The notes under the pieces: generated by a model
The model's database searches: none
Told to the model about the DNA's origin: nothing
What the model saw: only the letters and a program-made list of their open reading frames with translations
NCBI GenBank assembly: GCA_963776195.1
Contig: CAVZMO010000039.1
Location: 1-64,000 of the forward strand
Length of the DNA stretch: 64,000 nt
Source: CAVZMO01 sp963776195
Lineage (GTDB): Bacteria; Nitrospirota; Thermodesulfovibrionia; Thermodesulfovibrionales; SM23-35
Direction: 5' to 3'
Position numbers and translations under genes: made by a program
Part shown: positions 52,334 through 62,285 of the stretch, one piece after another
Position numbering within the stretch: the first letter of the stretch is position 1
Layout of the letters: each line of letters begins with the position of its first letter

Positions 52334-54202
52334 ATGTATATTAGATTATCATCCGGAAAGAGACTCGACATCCTGGAGGGAGAAAATCTTCTTCAGGCAT
52401 TAAAGAGACAGGGGGTATACCTTGTTGCCTCATGCGGCGGGAAAGGGGTATGCGGCAAATGCCGCATCAGGACAATTGAAGGAAAGTGCAGGACTGAATC
52501 CAGAGGCAAGCTGGAACCCCATGAAATAGACAAAGGTATCGTGCTGGCGTGTCAGACATTTGCGGAGTCGGACCTTGTTATTGATATCCCGAAAGAATCG
52601 AGACTCGTTGTCGGAGACATCATAGAGATTTCCAAGGCAAAAGACCTCTTTGAACTCTTTAAGTCTTTGGATGGGAATATATCTCCGATGGTGAAACGGC
52701 TTCCGCTGGACGTTCCTCCTCCAACGATCGATAACAATATGGCCGACCTTGAAAGGCTGGTAAAGAGCATTGCGGAAACAGGCTTGGAAGGGATGAGGTT
52801 TTCTCATGGGTTTGTTTCGTCCCTCGCCCAATCACTGAGGGACTCGGACTGGAGAGTGGATCTTGGATATACGGAAAGTCTCGAGGCCGTCTTCCTGTCA
52901 CCCGTGACAGACAAAGAAAGATACGGCATAGCGGTAGATATCGGGACGACCACTATTGTTGTGTACCTTGTTAATCTCAAAGACGGGCATCTTGTCGATG
53001 TCGGTTCAACCTACAACTCACAGATACGGTACGGCGACGATGTTATTACCAGGATTGTTTTTGCCACAGAAAACAAAGGGCTTAATGAACTGAAAGAAGC
53101 GGTTGTTACCGATATTAATGACCTCATCGCACCTATAGGCGAAAGGCATGCCATAGCTGCTGACGATATCGAGTCGGTTGTTATTTCCGGAAATACGACA
53201 ATGGCACATCTTTTTTGGGGATTTAATCCGGCATATATCAGAGAAGAGCCCTACACCCCGACAGTAAATACCTTTCCATTATGGGAAGCGCACATCGCCC
53301 GGCTTACTGTGAATGAGCAAGCCCCTGTTTATACGGTTCCGTGTATTGCGAGCTATGTCGGCGGGGATATCGTTGCGGGGGTACTTGCTTCAAAGATGCA
53401 CAGGAAGGACGAGATATCGCTCTTTATGGACATCGGCACGAACGGAGAAATCGTGATCGGCAACAAAGAATGGCTCGTGACTGCGGCTTGTTCTGCGGGT
53501 CCCTGTTTTGAAGGGAGCGGGATAAAGCACGGCATGAGGGCAACGGAAGGGGCTGTTGAATCTGTAAGGATCGACCCTCAGACGTTTGAACCTGCCCTGG
53601 GAGTAATAGGCAGCGGAAAACCGATAGGGATTTGCGGTTCGGGCATGATAGATGCGATAACCGAAATGTTCCTCGCCGGCGTTATCGACCAGAAGGGGCG
53701 GTTTGTGAAGGGCATCGGCACCGGCAGGATAAGAGACGGCATTGAGGGGCCGGAGTTCCTGTTCTACAGCGACGAACGGAGTGACATAGTCCTTACGGAG
53801 GTTGATATAGAAAATGTCATGAGGGCGAAGGCGGCAATTTACGCGGGAATTTCGTTACTCTTGCTGAAGGTGGGTCTGACGTTTGATGACATAGAGCGTG
53901 TTTATATCGCCGGAGGGTTCGGTAACTATCTCAATGTCGAGAAGGCGGTCATCATAGGCATGCTGCCCGACATAACGAGAGAAAAATTTGTTTTCCTCGG
54001 AAATACTTCTGTTGTTGGAGCATATCTCTGTCTTCTTTCGGACAAGATGAGGCGTGAAGCCGGAGAGATCGCGCAAAAGATGACCAATATCGAATTGTCC
54101 GTTTCGAGAAGGTTTATGGACGAATACATGTCCGCCCTTTTCCTCCCCCATACGGATATGAAACAGTTTCCTACGGTGGAGAAATTGTTATTTAAGAAGT
54201 AG
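52334..54202 (+). CDS. corrinoid-protein activator (ASKHA/DUF4445 with [2Fe-2S] domain)
   Basis: A 622-residue protein of the RACo/RamA-like family that uses ATP to reduce Co(II) corrinoid proteins back to Co(I). The N-terminal ferredoxin-type domain has Cys 34, 40, 43 and 73 (CX5CX2CX29C) for a [2Fe-2S] cluster. The ASKHA ATPase domain follows (GIAVDIGTTTIVVYLV at about 199-214, then DIGTNGEIVIG and AGGFGNYLN). The partner methyltransferase or CO-dehydrogenase genes are not in the window. It suggests Wood-Ljungdahl or methyl-transfer chemistry elsewhere in the genome. Confidence 0.88.
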   Translation: MYIRLSSGKRLDILEGENLLQALKRQGVYLVASCGGKGVCGKCRIRTIEGKCRTESRGKLEPHEIDKGIVLACQTFAESDLVIDIPKESRLVVGDIIEISKAKDLFELFKSLDGNISPMVKRLPLDVPPPTIDNNMADLERLVKSIAETGLEGMRFSHGFVSSLAQSLRDSDWRVDLGYTESLEAVFLSPVTDKERYGIAVDIGTTTIVVYLVNLKDGHLVDVGSTYNSQIRYGDDVITRIVFATENKGLNELKEAVVTDINDLIAPIGERHAIAADDIESVVISGNTTMAHLFWGFNPAYIREEPYTPTVNTFPLWEAHIARLTVNEQAPVYTVPCIASYVGGDIVAGVLASKMHRKDEISLFMDIGTNGEIVIGNKEWLVTAACSAGPCFEGSGIKHGMRATEGAVESVRIDPQTFEPALGVIGSGKPIGICGSGMIDAITEMFLAGVIDQKGRFVKGIGTGRIRDGIEGPEFLFYSDERSDIVLTEVDIENVMRAKAAIYAGISLLLLKVGLTFDDIERVYIAGGFGNYLNVEKAVIIGMLPDITREKFVFLGNTSVVGAYLCLLSDKMRREAGEIAQKMTNIELSVSRRFMDEYMSALFLPHTDMKQFPTVEKLLFKK

Positions 54203-54209
54203 GCGCTTC

Positions 54210-54548
54210 TTAATGCACCGGTCCTGAAGAAAGGAGTTTCTCCACCTCTCTCTTTATGACCGTAGCGGGTATCCCGCCGTGTATCTTAAGGACTCCGTTT
54301 ATCAAGACAATAGGGGGGTTAAGGGCGCCCAGCCTCAGAAGCTCTTTGATATCATCGAATTCTTCCTCCGCTTCCATGAAGAGGTCGATGTATTCGACAA
54401 AGACGACAGAGGGATAAAAATAATTCATCTCCTGTGAAAGCTCATCGGTAAGGATTTTATTCGTACCTGCAACATCAGTTGTATTGTCGTCAAAGAGGAT
54501 GGTCTCCGTCGGATTGTCGAGTATCTGTATGTGCACTCTTTGGAGCAT
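54210..54548 (-). CDS. hypothetical thioredoxin-fold-like protein
   Basis: A 112-residue protein. The C-terminal part, PPIVLINGVLKIHGGIPATVI, resembles the cis-Pro/last-strand region of thioredoxin-like proteins, but there is no CxxC. The N-terminus (QRVHIQILDNPTETILF) is a first beta strand. It may be a structural or regulatory relative such as the YuzD-type family. It lies 5 nt after the panC stop-side partner, in the same orientation. Confidence 0.55.
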   Translation of the reverse strand: MLQRVHIQILDNPTETILFDDNTTDVAGTNKILTDELSQEMNYFYPSVVFVEYIDLFMEAEEEFDDIKELLRLGALNPPIVLINGVLKIHGGIPATVIKREVEKLLSSGPVH

Positions 54549-54553
54549 TCAGG

Positions 54554-55414
54554 TTACCTCTCTTTCTTCACGGCAACGAGTATATTGTCTATGAGCCTCG
54601 TCTCGCCCAGTTTCACCGCAACCGCGAGAACCGCATTTTCTTTTATCTCGAAAGGCTCATCAAGGGTCTCAGGGTCATAGACGCCCGCATAATCGATAGC
54701 CGTAACGGCAGGCTCGCTCAGGATTTTTTCTTGCATAACCCGTTTTACATGGTCAACCTTTATTATACCAGATTTGACCAGCTCGGAGGCCTCTTTGAGG
54801 CATCGGTAGATGACCGTAGAGGCTGCTCTTTGCACGGGGTCAAGATAAGTATTTCTCGAACTCATAGCGAGCCCATCCCGTTCGCGTATTGTAGGACAGA
54901 CGACAACTTCGATATCCATATCGAGGTCTTTGACCATTTGTTTTATGACGACTGTCTGCTGAAAATCCTTTTGGCCGAAGTAGGCCCGAGCCGGTTTTAT
55001 GATGTGAAACAGCTTTGTTACGATTGTCGCGACTCCCCTGAAATGGCCGGGTCTGAATGCTCCGCAGAGCTTCTCCGAAAGCTTTTCCACCTCCACATGG
55101 GTCAGGAAATTTTCAGGATACATTGAAGAGATGACAGGCGTAAAAAGGATGTCTACCCCTTCTTTCAGAAGCTTCTCTGCGTCACCTTCGATATCCCTCG
55201 GATATTTCCGAAAATCTTCGGAGGGACCGAATTGCATAGGGTTCACGAATATGCTCACCACAGTGACAATATTCTCCGCTCTGGCCCTTCTGACAAGGCT
55301 GAGATGACCTTCGTGAAGAGCTCCCATTGTCGGGACGAGGCCTATGGATTTCCCATGGAGGATAAGACTATTGACTGTAGCTTGCATGATTTTTGGCGCA
55401 CGTATTATTTCCAC
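54554..55414 (-). CDS. panC: pantoate-beta-alanine ligase
   Basis: A 286-residue enzyme that makes pantothenate from pantoate, beta-alanine and ATP. VPTMGALHEGHLSLVRRA is the HIGH-type nucleotidyl-transfer motif and FGQKDFQQ is the second signature. The start is set at GTG 55414 (AGGGGG upstream, first residues VEIIRAPKIM); an in-frame ATG at 55450 would add 12 non-conserved residues. Length then fits the family (about 280). Confidence 0.93.
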   Translation of the reverse strand: MEIIRAPKIMQATVNSLILHGKSIGLVPTMGALHEGHLSLVRRARAENIVTVVSIFVNPMQFGPSEDFRKYPRDIEGDAEKLLKEGVDILFTPVISSMYPENFLTHVEVEKLSEKLCGAFRPGHFRGVATIVTKLFHIIKPARAYFGQKDFQQTVVIKQMVKDLDMDIEVVVCPTIRERDGLAMSSRNTYLDPVQRAASTVIYRCLKEASELVKSGIIKVDHVKRVMQEKILSEPAVTAIDYAGVYDPETLDEPFEIKENAVLAVAVKLGETRLIDNILVAVKKER

Positions 55415-55581
55415 GTCTTTATTACCCCCTGTCCGAGCTTCCCGCGTCAAGATGAAGAAACAAAATACTGCAATTTATCCTTATTGCCTTTTAGAAGCAA
55501 ATTTGCCGATATAAGCTATCTAAAGACGAATGGATTTGTCAAATGGAGATTCAGGCCTGGCAGGACTTTTAAATACCCAAT

Positions 55582-56028
55582 ATGGTAAAATTCAAAACCG
55601 TGGAAGAGATCGGCGTTGTAAGGAGTGTCGAGGGTATGGTTGCAACTGTTTCCGTTCCGAAGAAAAGTGGGTGTGAAGGCTGTTCTTTAAAGGTTTGTAA
55701 ACCCGAGGAACAATCGATGGTCATTGAGGCGCTTAATCCGGTTAAAGCCAGAGTCGGACAGAAGGTGAGGATAGTAATGAAACCATACACTTATCTGAAA
55801 GGCTCGATAATCGTATATGGAATACCCGCGCTTGCCTTAATCGCCGGGGCGGTCGTCGGCAAAGAGATCTTCAGTCCTTATTTCAAGAGGTTTGATCCGG
55901 ATATTGTTTCTGCCGTCTTTGGGCTTGGCGCATTTGTTGTTTCTTTTTTGCTGATAAAGCTCTGGAGCGCTAAAGTGAACAAAAAGGTTGAATCAAAACC
56001 GCTCATTGAGGAGATTCTGGATGAGTAG
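55582..56028 (+). CDS. rseC: SoxR-reducing system / RseC family membrane protein
   Basis: A 148-residue protein. An N-terminal beta domain with Cys residues (KKSGCEGCSLKVC, about 30-41) precedes two membrane segments (about 75-95 and 110-128). This is the RseC/MucC layout. RseC proteins are linked to sigma-E control or SoxR reduction, often beside Rnf genes, none of which are here. A weak TAAATA box 6 nt before the ATG is present and no clear Shine-Dalgarno is seen. Confidence 0.85.
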   Translation: MVKFKTVEEIGVVRSVEGMVATVSVPKKSGCEGCSLKVCKPEEQSMVIEALNPVKARVGQKVRIVMKPYTYLKGSIIVYGIPALALIAGAVVGKEIFSPYFKRFDPDIVSAVFGLGAFVVSFLLIKLWSAKVNKKVESKPLIEEILDE

Positions 56029-56120
56029 TTAGGCTGAAGCTGCGGTGAAAGCTTAAAAAATGCTTAGCTTAACCTCGACCTTAACCTGATTTTGAAATAT
56101 TACTAATACAGGGGGTATTT

Positions 56121-58223
56121 ATGGCAAACTTTGAGGTTGACAAAATACGCAATGTGGCTGTAATTGCGCATGGAGGCGCAGGCAAGACCTCTCTTGTCGA
56201 GGCGATGCTTTTTGATTCAGGCTCAATAGACAGAATCGGGAGGGTGGATGACGGCACTACGACGACGGACTGTGAGCCCGAGGAGATAGCGAGAAAGATT
56301 ACGATTATCTCATCTCCTGCTTTCTGCAACTGGAATGGAAGCCGAATTAACCTGGTAGACACACCCGGATTTATTAATTTCCTCGAGGACACCCGTGGCT
56401 GCTTGCGCGCGGTTGACGGGGCTATCGTTATCGTGAGCGCTATCTCCGGCGTTAAGGCCGAAACGCAAAAGATATGGAAGTATGCCTCCGAGTTTGAGTT
56501 GCCGAGAATGATTTTTATCAACAAGATGGACAAAGAGAACGCTAATTTCCTTCGGGCATTAGGTGAACTCGAAAAGGCTTTTGGGAAAGATGCATTGCCC
56601 CTTCAGCTGCCCATAGGCTCCGGCGAAAGTTTTAGCGGTATCGTTGACCTGCTCAGGATGAAGGCGTTCACTTTCGGTAACGGGAAGGCGGAAGAATCCG
56701 ACATTCCTTCCGGTATGATGCCGGAGGCTGAAGAATACAGAAAAAAGCTGATCGAAAAGATCGCGGAGTCCGATGACGCACTGCTCGAGAGGTATCTCGA
56801 AGGGGGAGCGTTGTCCGACGAAGAGATCGTCAAAGGGGTCAAAGAGGGCGCTTTGACAAAGAAATTCCTTCCCGTTACGTGCGGCTCCGCACTCAGGAAC
56901 ATTGCGATAGCTCAACTTCTTGATATGGTATTGCTCTGCCTTCCTTCACCTGCAGGGATGGCAGGAATAAGACCGATTAAGGGCAAAAACCCGAAGGACG
57001 GAAAAGAGGTTGAAAGAAAACCTCTTCAGACCGAGCCGCTGTCCGCATATGTATTTAAAACAATAGCCGACCCCTTCGCGGGAAGGCTTTCGATATTCAG
57101 GGTATATTCAGGTTCTTTAAAGGCCGATTCGAACGTGCTGAATGCAACAACCGGCGCAAAAGAAAGGATCGGTCAGGTCTTTTATCTTTTAGGGAAAAAG
57201 CAGATCTCTGCACAGACGATAGGCACCGGCGAGATCGGTGTTGTCGCAAAACTCAAGGAGACCTATACCGGCGATACCCTATCAGAGGAGGCGCACCCCA
57301 TCGTCTTCGAAAAGGTCAAGTTTGCGGACCCTATCATTGCTTATGCGATAGCGTCGAAGAATAAAGGTGATGAAGATAAGGTCGGCACGGGACTTCACAG
57401 GATCCTCGAAGAGGACCCGACTCTGAGGTTCCAGAGAGACGAAGAGACAAAGGAGATGCTTCTCTCCGGTATGGGCCAGGTGCATCTTGAAGTTACCCTC
57501 GAGAGACTGAAAAGGAAATTCGGCGTCGAGGTCGTAATGAAAACGCCCAAAGTCCCTTATAGAGAGACTATCAAGGTCGGCGCAAGGGCTCAGGGAAGGT
57601 ACAAGAAGCAGTCGGGAGGACGCGGACAATACGGTGATTGCTGGCTGGAAGTGGAGCCGTTGCCGAGAGGCGGGGGCTATGAATTTTCCGACAGGATCGT
57701 CGGAGGAGTGATCCCCCAGCAATATAGGCCCGCTGTTGAAAAGGGCGTTGCGGAGACAATGAAGGAGGGCATCATCGCGGGATATCCTCTCGCCGATGTA
57801 AAGGTCACCTTATATGACGGGTCCTACCATACAGTAGATTCTTCGGAAATGGCCTTCAAGATTGCAGGGTCTATGGCGCTCAGGAAAGCTGTGCAGGACG
57901 CGAAACCTATATTGCTCGAACCCATTATGAAGGTCGAGGTCATAACACCCGATGACACACTCGGCGCTGTCATAGGAGATCTGAATTCAAAGAGGGGCAG
58001 GGTCCAGGGGGTCGAACCTCAGGCCGGGGGCAACCAGAAGATCAATGCGCAGGTCCCCATGTCGGAGATGCTTACTTATGCAAACCAGCTCACCAGTCTG
58101 ACCTCGGGAAGAGGGATGTATTCAATGGAATTTTCCCATTACGAAGAACTGCCGAGCCACCTGACCCAGAAGATAATCTCCGATCGGGAGGCCCAGAAAA
58201 AAGAGAAGGCTGAAGAGAAATAG
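56121..58223 (+). CDS. EF-G-2-like translational GTPase
   Basis: A 700-residue GTPase with the five-domain EF-G layout. P-loop AHGGAGKTS (16-24), G3 DTPGF and G4 NKMD identify it. It belongs to the EF-G-2 paralogue group (T. thermophilus EF-G-2 type), not to the main EF-G: the P-loop has GGAGKT for DAGKT, an RVDDGTTTTDCEPEE switch is present, and the catalytic His of DTPGH is replaced by Phe (DTPGFINF). Function of the paralogue is not settled. It is followed 8 nt later by ileS. Confidence 0.9.
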   Translation: MANFEVDKIRNVAVIAHGGAGKTSLVEAMLFDSGSIDRIGRVDDGTTTTDCEPEEIARKITIISSPAFCNWNGSRINLVDTPGFINFLEDTRGCLRAVDGAIVIVSAISGVKAETQKIWKYASEFELPRMIFINKMDKENANFLRALGELEKAFGKDALPLQLPIGSGESFSGIVDLLRMKAFTFGNGKAEESDIPSGMMPEAEEYRKKLIEKIAESDDALLERYLEGGALSDEEIVKGVKEGALTKKFLPVTCGSALRNIAIAQLLDMVLLCLPSPAGMAGIRPIKGKNPKDGKEVERKPLQTEPLSAYVFKTIADPFAGRLSIFRVYSGSLKADSNVLNATTGAKERIGQVFYLLGKKQISAQTIGTGEIGVVAKLKETYTGDTLSEEAHPIVFEKVKFADPIIAYAIASKNKGDEDKVGTGLHRILEEDPTLRFQRDEETKEMLLSGMGQVHLEVTLERLKRKFGVEVVMKTPKVPYRETIKVGARAQGRYKKQSGGRGQYGDCWLEVEPLPRGGGYEFSDRIVGGVIPQQYRPAVEKGVAETMKEGIIAGYPLADVKVTLYDGSYHTVDSSEMAFKIAGSMALRKAVQDAKPILLEPIMKVEVITPDDTLGAVIGDLNSKRGRVQGVEPQAGGNQKINAQVPMSEMLTYANQLTSLTSGRGMYSMEFSHYEELPSHLTQKIISDREAQKKEKAEEK

Positions 58224-58231
58224 CCGGGAAT

Positions 58232-61058
58232 ATGCCGAAGGATTATAAGGATACCCTGAACCTGCCTCAGACCGGCTTCCCGATGAAGGCCAATCTTACC
58301 CAGAGGGAGCCTGAGATACTCAGGTTCTGGGAAGAGAAAAGGCTCTATGAAAAATCTGCAGGAAAAGGGAAAGAACGGCGGGCATTACATTCTTCACGAC
58401 GGCCCTCCGTATGCGAACGGCCACATCCACATCGGCCATGCATTAAACAAGATACTCAAAGACATCATCGTCAAATACAGATCGATGAAGAGGATTCTAT
58501 TCTCCATATATCCCCGGTTGGGACTGCCATGGTCTGCCGATAGAACTCCAGGTCGACAAGAATCTCGGGGACAAGAAAGACAAGTTCGATATCCTCGAAA
58601 AGAGAAAGCTCTGCAGGGAATATGCGGCAAAATTCGTCGATATCCAGAGAGATGAATTCAAGAGACTCGGTGTGTTCGGTGACTGGCAGAAGCCTTACCT
58701 CACCATGTCCAATTCGTATGAAGCAACGATCGTAAGGGAATTCTGTAAATTTGTCGAATCCGGATACTGTATATAAAGGGAAAAAGCCTGTGCACTGGTG
58801 CCCTTCCTGCGTTACAGCTCTCGCCGAGGCGGAGGTCGAATACGGGGACAAAGAATCGCCGTCCGTATTCGTGAAATTTGCCCTTGATGATGAAACCGTA
58901 GGAAAGGTTTTTCCCGATCTCAAAGGGAAAAGTGTGTTTGCAATAATATGGACCACAACCCCTTGGACGCTCCCTGCAAACCTGGCTATTGCATTTCATC
59001 CCGATTTTGAGTACGCGGCTGTTGAAGAAGGCAGTGAAGTATTCCATTGTCGCCGAAGGCAGGCTGGAGGCGCTCAGGGAGAAAATCGGTCTTAAGGGAG
59101 ACATCGTTTTAAGGATTCCCGGCAAAAAACTTGAAGGCATGCAGGCACTCCATCCCTTTATCCAGAGGAAATCTCTCATGGTTTTGGCGGAATTCGTGTC
59201 ATTGGAAGAAGGTACGGGGATAGTCCACATCGCACCCGGCCACGGAGAGGATGACTATGAGATCGGCCTGAAATACGGGCTTGATATCTATGCTCCGGTG
59301 GATGACCGCGGGAAGTTCACATTTACCGGGCCCGAACAGGAGTCACCCTTGCAGGGCAAGTTTGTCTTCAAGGCGAATGCGGAGATTATAGAGATTCTGA
59401 AAAATAAGAACGCACTCTTAAAAGAAGAGAAGATCGTCCATTCCTATCCCCATTGCTGGCGGTGCAAGAAACCTGTTATCTTCCGGGCCACTGCGCAGTG
59501 GTTTATATCTATGGAAAAGAACGGACTGAGAGAAAAAGCCCTTTCGGAGATAGAAAAGGTTTCCTGGGTCCCGAAATGGGGCAGGGACAGGATTCACGGC
59601 ATGGTCTCAAACAGGCCTGACTGGTGTATTTCGAGACAGAGGGCGTGGGGGGTACCGATAACGATTCTCAGGTGTGAAAGCTGCGAAGAGTTTGTGACGG
59701 ATCCCGCTATATTGTCGAAAATAGTCAAGCTGGTCGAAGCCCACAGCGCCGATATCTGGTTTATGAAGAGCGCAGAGGAATTTCTGCCTTCCGACTATAC
59801 CTGCACAAAATGCGGAAGCACAAAATTTGCAAAAGAGATGGACATCCTCGACGTCTGGTTCGACTCGGGTGTGAGTCATGCCGCGGTCATGGAAGCCGAT
59901 GAGAGGCTTTCCTGGCCGGCAGACATGTATCTCGAGGGAAGCGACCAGCACAGGGGATGGTTCCAGAGTTCGCTCCTTGCGTCGGTGGGGACAAGAGGGA
60001 AGGCCCCTTACAGGACAGTCCTCACGCACGGCTTTGTCGTCGACGGCCAGGGCAAGAAGATGTCGAAATCCCTCGGCAACGTTGTTGCGCCGCAGGAGGT
60101 CATAAAGGGCAACGGAGCAGAGATACTGAGATTGTGGGTTTCGGCAGAGGACTATAAAGACGACATAAGGATATCAAGGGAAATCCTCGACAGGCTGACG
60201 GAAGCCTATAGAAAGATAAGGAATACCTGCAGGTTTCTGCTCGGCAATATCTATGACTTCGACGGCGGAGACTACGGCAAAGACCTGCTGGAGATAGACA
60301 GATGGGCGATGAGCAGGTTACAAACGTTTACGAGGAAGGTCACCTCTGCTTACGAGAGCTTTGATTTCCATGAAGTCTTTCACAGCATTTATAATTTTTG
60401 TATTGTCGATATGAGCTCCTTCTATCTTGATGTGCTGAAAGACAGGCTTTACACTTTCAAAGCAGACTCGGCAGAGAGGCGCGCGGCCCAATGGGTCCTC
60501 GCTCAGATACTCTCAACCATGACGAGATTAATGTCGCCGGTCCTTTCGTTCACTGCGGAAGAGGTCTGGCAGAACCTAAAGCAAAGCGCGGAGCGCATGG
60601 CGCAGAGAGGTCAAGGCATCGAGGACTCTGTATTCCTTTCCTCATTCCCTGAGGTCGATGAAAGACATTGTGATGACGAACTTGAGAAGAAATGGGATGC
60701 TCTGTTCTTATTGCGCAGTGAAGTAAATAAGGCCCTTGAGATCAAGAGGGCCGAGAGGTTTCTGGGGAACTCCCTCGAGGCAAAGATCATAATCCGTCTC
60801 CCCGAGAAATACAAAGCCCTCATTTCAAAAAATATTGATTTCTTGCCGACCTTCTTTATCGTCTCCGCAGTGGAGATTACCGATCAAAGCTTTGAGGGTT
60901 CATACGGAAGCTCAGAGATAGAAGGGCTTGAGATAAGGGTTGAAAGGGCTGCAGGCGGGAAATGCCAGAGGTGCTGGAACTGGAGTGAAGCAGTCGGTAC
61001 ATTCCCTGAAGCGCCCGATGTCTGCGACAGATGCTACAAGGTTGTAATTAGCAAGTGA
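58232..61058 (+). CDS. ileS: isoleucyl-tRNA synthetase (four frameshifts)
   Basis: A class I synthetase of about 940 residues is readable from MPKDYKDTLNLPQTGFPMKA to the C-terminal zinc-binding CQRCWNW...CDRCYK, once four single-base shifts are corrected. They lie near 58383 (extra g, before HYILHDGPPYANGH), near 58490 (one extra base, before FYSPYIPGWDCHGLP), near 58769 (one base missing, in ESGYLY) and near 59045 (extra c, before IVAEGRLEAL). HIGH is GHIHIGH, and KMSKS is KKMSKSLGN at the expected place. From about 59046 to the end the frame is clean. The error cluster spans only 0.7 kb. It overlaps lspA by 4 nt, its usual partner. Confidence 0.93.
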
Positions 61059-61501
61059 TGAAAAAAACCGCCTATGTCTTGCTCATTGTCTTATCCGTCG
61101 TCGCCCTTGACCAGATAACAAAGAATTTCATCATCAATTATCTGTCTCTCTCTGATTCTGTCGAGGTTTTTCCCTTCCTCCATATCATAAATATCAGGAA
61201 TACCGGCGCCGCCTTCGGCTCATTTAAGGGCCTCGGCAGCGGTTTTTTCATCGTCGTTTCCCTTGTCGCAATCCTCTTTGTAATAAATCTCCTGAGGAAG
61301 AGGATGTATAATTTCTTCGGACTTTCCCTCGTTCTCGGCGGCGCGATAGGAAACCTTATCGACAGAATACGTTATGGAAAGGTCGTGGATTTCGTCGATT
61401 TTAATATCGGCAGCTTCCACTGGCCTGCATTCAACGTGGCCGACTCGGCCCTCACGGTTGGAATCATCATTATCCTTGTGGTTTCGTTTTTAAGGAAGTG
61501 A
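61055..61501 (+). CDS. lspA: lipoprotein signal peptidase LspA
   Basis: A 148-residue, four-helix inner-membrane aspartyl protease that removes lipoprotein signal peptides. Catalytic Asp residues are in GNLIDRIRYGKVVDFVD and FNVADSAL, with NTGAAFG earlier. Its ATGA start overlaps the ileS stop by 4 nt. Confidence 0.95.
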   Translation: MMKKTAYVLLIVLSVVALDQITKNFIINYLSLSDSVEVFPFLHIINIRNTGAAFGSFKGLGSGFFIVVSLVAILFVINLLRKRMYNFFGLSLVLGGAIGNLIDRIRYGKVVDFVDFNIGSFHWPAFNVADSALTVGIIIILVVSFLRK

Positions 61502-61617
61502 TTTTTTCATGCCGGTCCAATAAATAAGAGACTGCTTTCCACCTCGGCGGATCCGCTGTGGCTGACGCTTCGCCCTACGGGTCGTAGACTCGCATTGAAG
61601 GGTATTTAAGACTACGC

Positions 61618-61646
61618 TTGACAATTTATTTTGGCAGTTGTAAAGT
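61618..61646 (+). promoter_or_regulatory. promoter of the kdp transcript
   Basis: TTGACA (61618-61623, perfect -35), 17-nt spacer, TAAAGT (61641-61646). The predicted start, about 61653, falls right at the first base of the riboswitch. Confidence 0.7.
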
Positions 61647-61654
61647 GAAAATCA

Positions 61655-61798
61655 AATAGCAGCCGAGATCCATTCAAAGAATGGATACGGGGGACCCAAG
61701 ATTTGGGGCGTATTTCCCGGGAAGTCCCCGGGAATAGGGCACTTCCAGGCCCGAGCCCGACAGCTAACCTCGTAGGCGTTTGGAAGGGCAAGAGGCTG
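61655..61798 (+). ncRNA. c-di-AMP riboswitch (ydaO-yuaA type)
   Basis: The conserved core elements of the ydaO/yuaA class are present in order: CGGGGGACCCAAGATTTGGGG at about 61689-61709, GGGAATAGGGC at about 61731, then CCGAGCCCGACAGCTAACC with TCGTAGGC at about 61751-61777. A closing P1 pairs AGCC (61661) with GGCT (61794). It is followed 8 nt later by an intrinsic terminator. Known members switch off K+ uptake genes when c-di-AMP is high, and kdpA lies downstream. The two agree with each other. Confidence 0.92.
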
Positions 61799-61805
61799 AA
61801 ATTGA

Positions 61806-61830
61806 AACCGCCGTCTGCCGGCGGTTTTTT
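61806..61830 (+). terminator. riboswitch expression-platform terminator
   Basis: AACCGCCG (61806-61813), loop TCTGC, CGGCGGTT, then six T. As c-di-AMP riboswitches are usually OFF switches, ligand binding would favour this stem. The remaining gap to 61955 shows nothing else but an AAGGAAGG ribosome site. Confidence 0.85.
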
Positions 61831-61955
61831 ATTTTTTGTCCCGCCCTTTGGGAAGGAGGATATGTGCCGGTCGAAGGATCTCCCATTTAAAACCATCGAA
61901 ACATGCGCTATTCTTTAGGCGAAGTACGTAAATATTTTATGAAAGGAAGGATAAA

Positions 61956-62258
61956 ATGAAAAAGACATCAATATTTATATTAATGCTTGTTTTGTTTGGG
62001 CTTGCGGGGAATTCATCCGCCATTTCACCCATGCCGGAAGAGGTGAAGCCTGGCCTGACAGCCACTGTTTGTACCATCCATATTGCTTGTATTAAAGACC
62101 ACGAAAAAGGAATGCCGGAAGAGCAGACAGCGAAATTTGCTTTCGAAGTCTCTGAAGCGAAAAAGGACGTGCTTGAATGGGTAACCAGGCACGTCAATAA
62201 CAAGCTGAACGAGCGAAATGTATCCGAATTTAAGATCGAATGCAAATTTCCAAAATAG
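61956..62258 (+). CDS. small secreted protein between the c-di-AMP riboswitch and kdpA
   Basis: A 100-residue protein with a clear signal peptide (1-22, ending NSSA). The mature part (about 78 residues) holds three Cys (CTIHIAC and late EC) and is predicted alpha/beta. AAAGGAAGG precedes the ATG. It occupies the place where kdpF normally sits, but it is exported and not a single hydrophobic helix, so it is not KdpF. No family was recognised. Co-regulation with K+ uptake is inferred from position. Confidence 0.7.
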   Translation: MKKTSIFILMLVLFGLAGNSSAISPMPEEVKPGLTATVCTIHIACIKDHEKGMPEEQTAKFAFEVSEAKKDVLEWVTRHVNNKLNERNVSEFKIECKFPK

Positions 62259-62285
62259 GGGGAAAATCTTTTTAGTGGGGTGACT

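Noticed and set aside
54479..55126. 215-codon plus-strand frame
   Set aside because: Antisense to panC and its neighbour; no supporting features.
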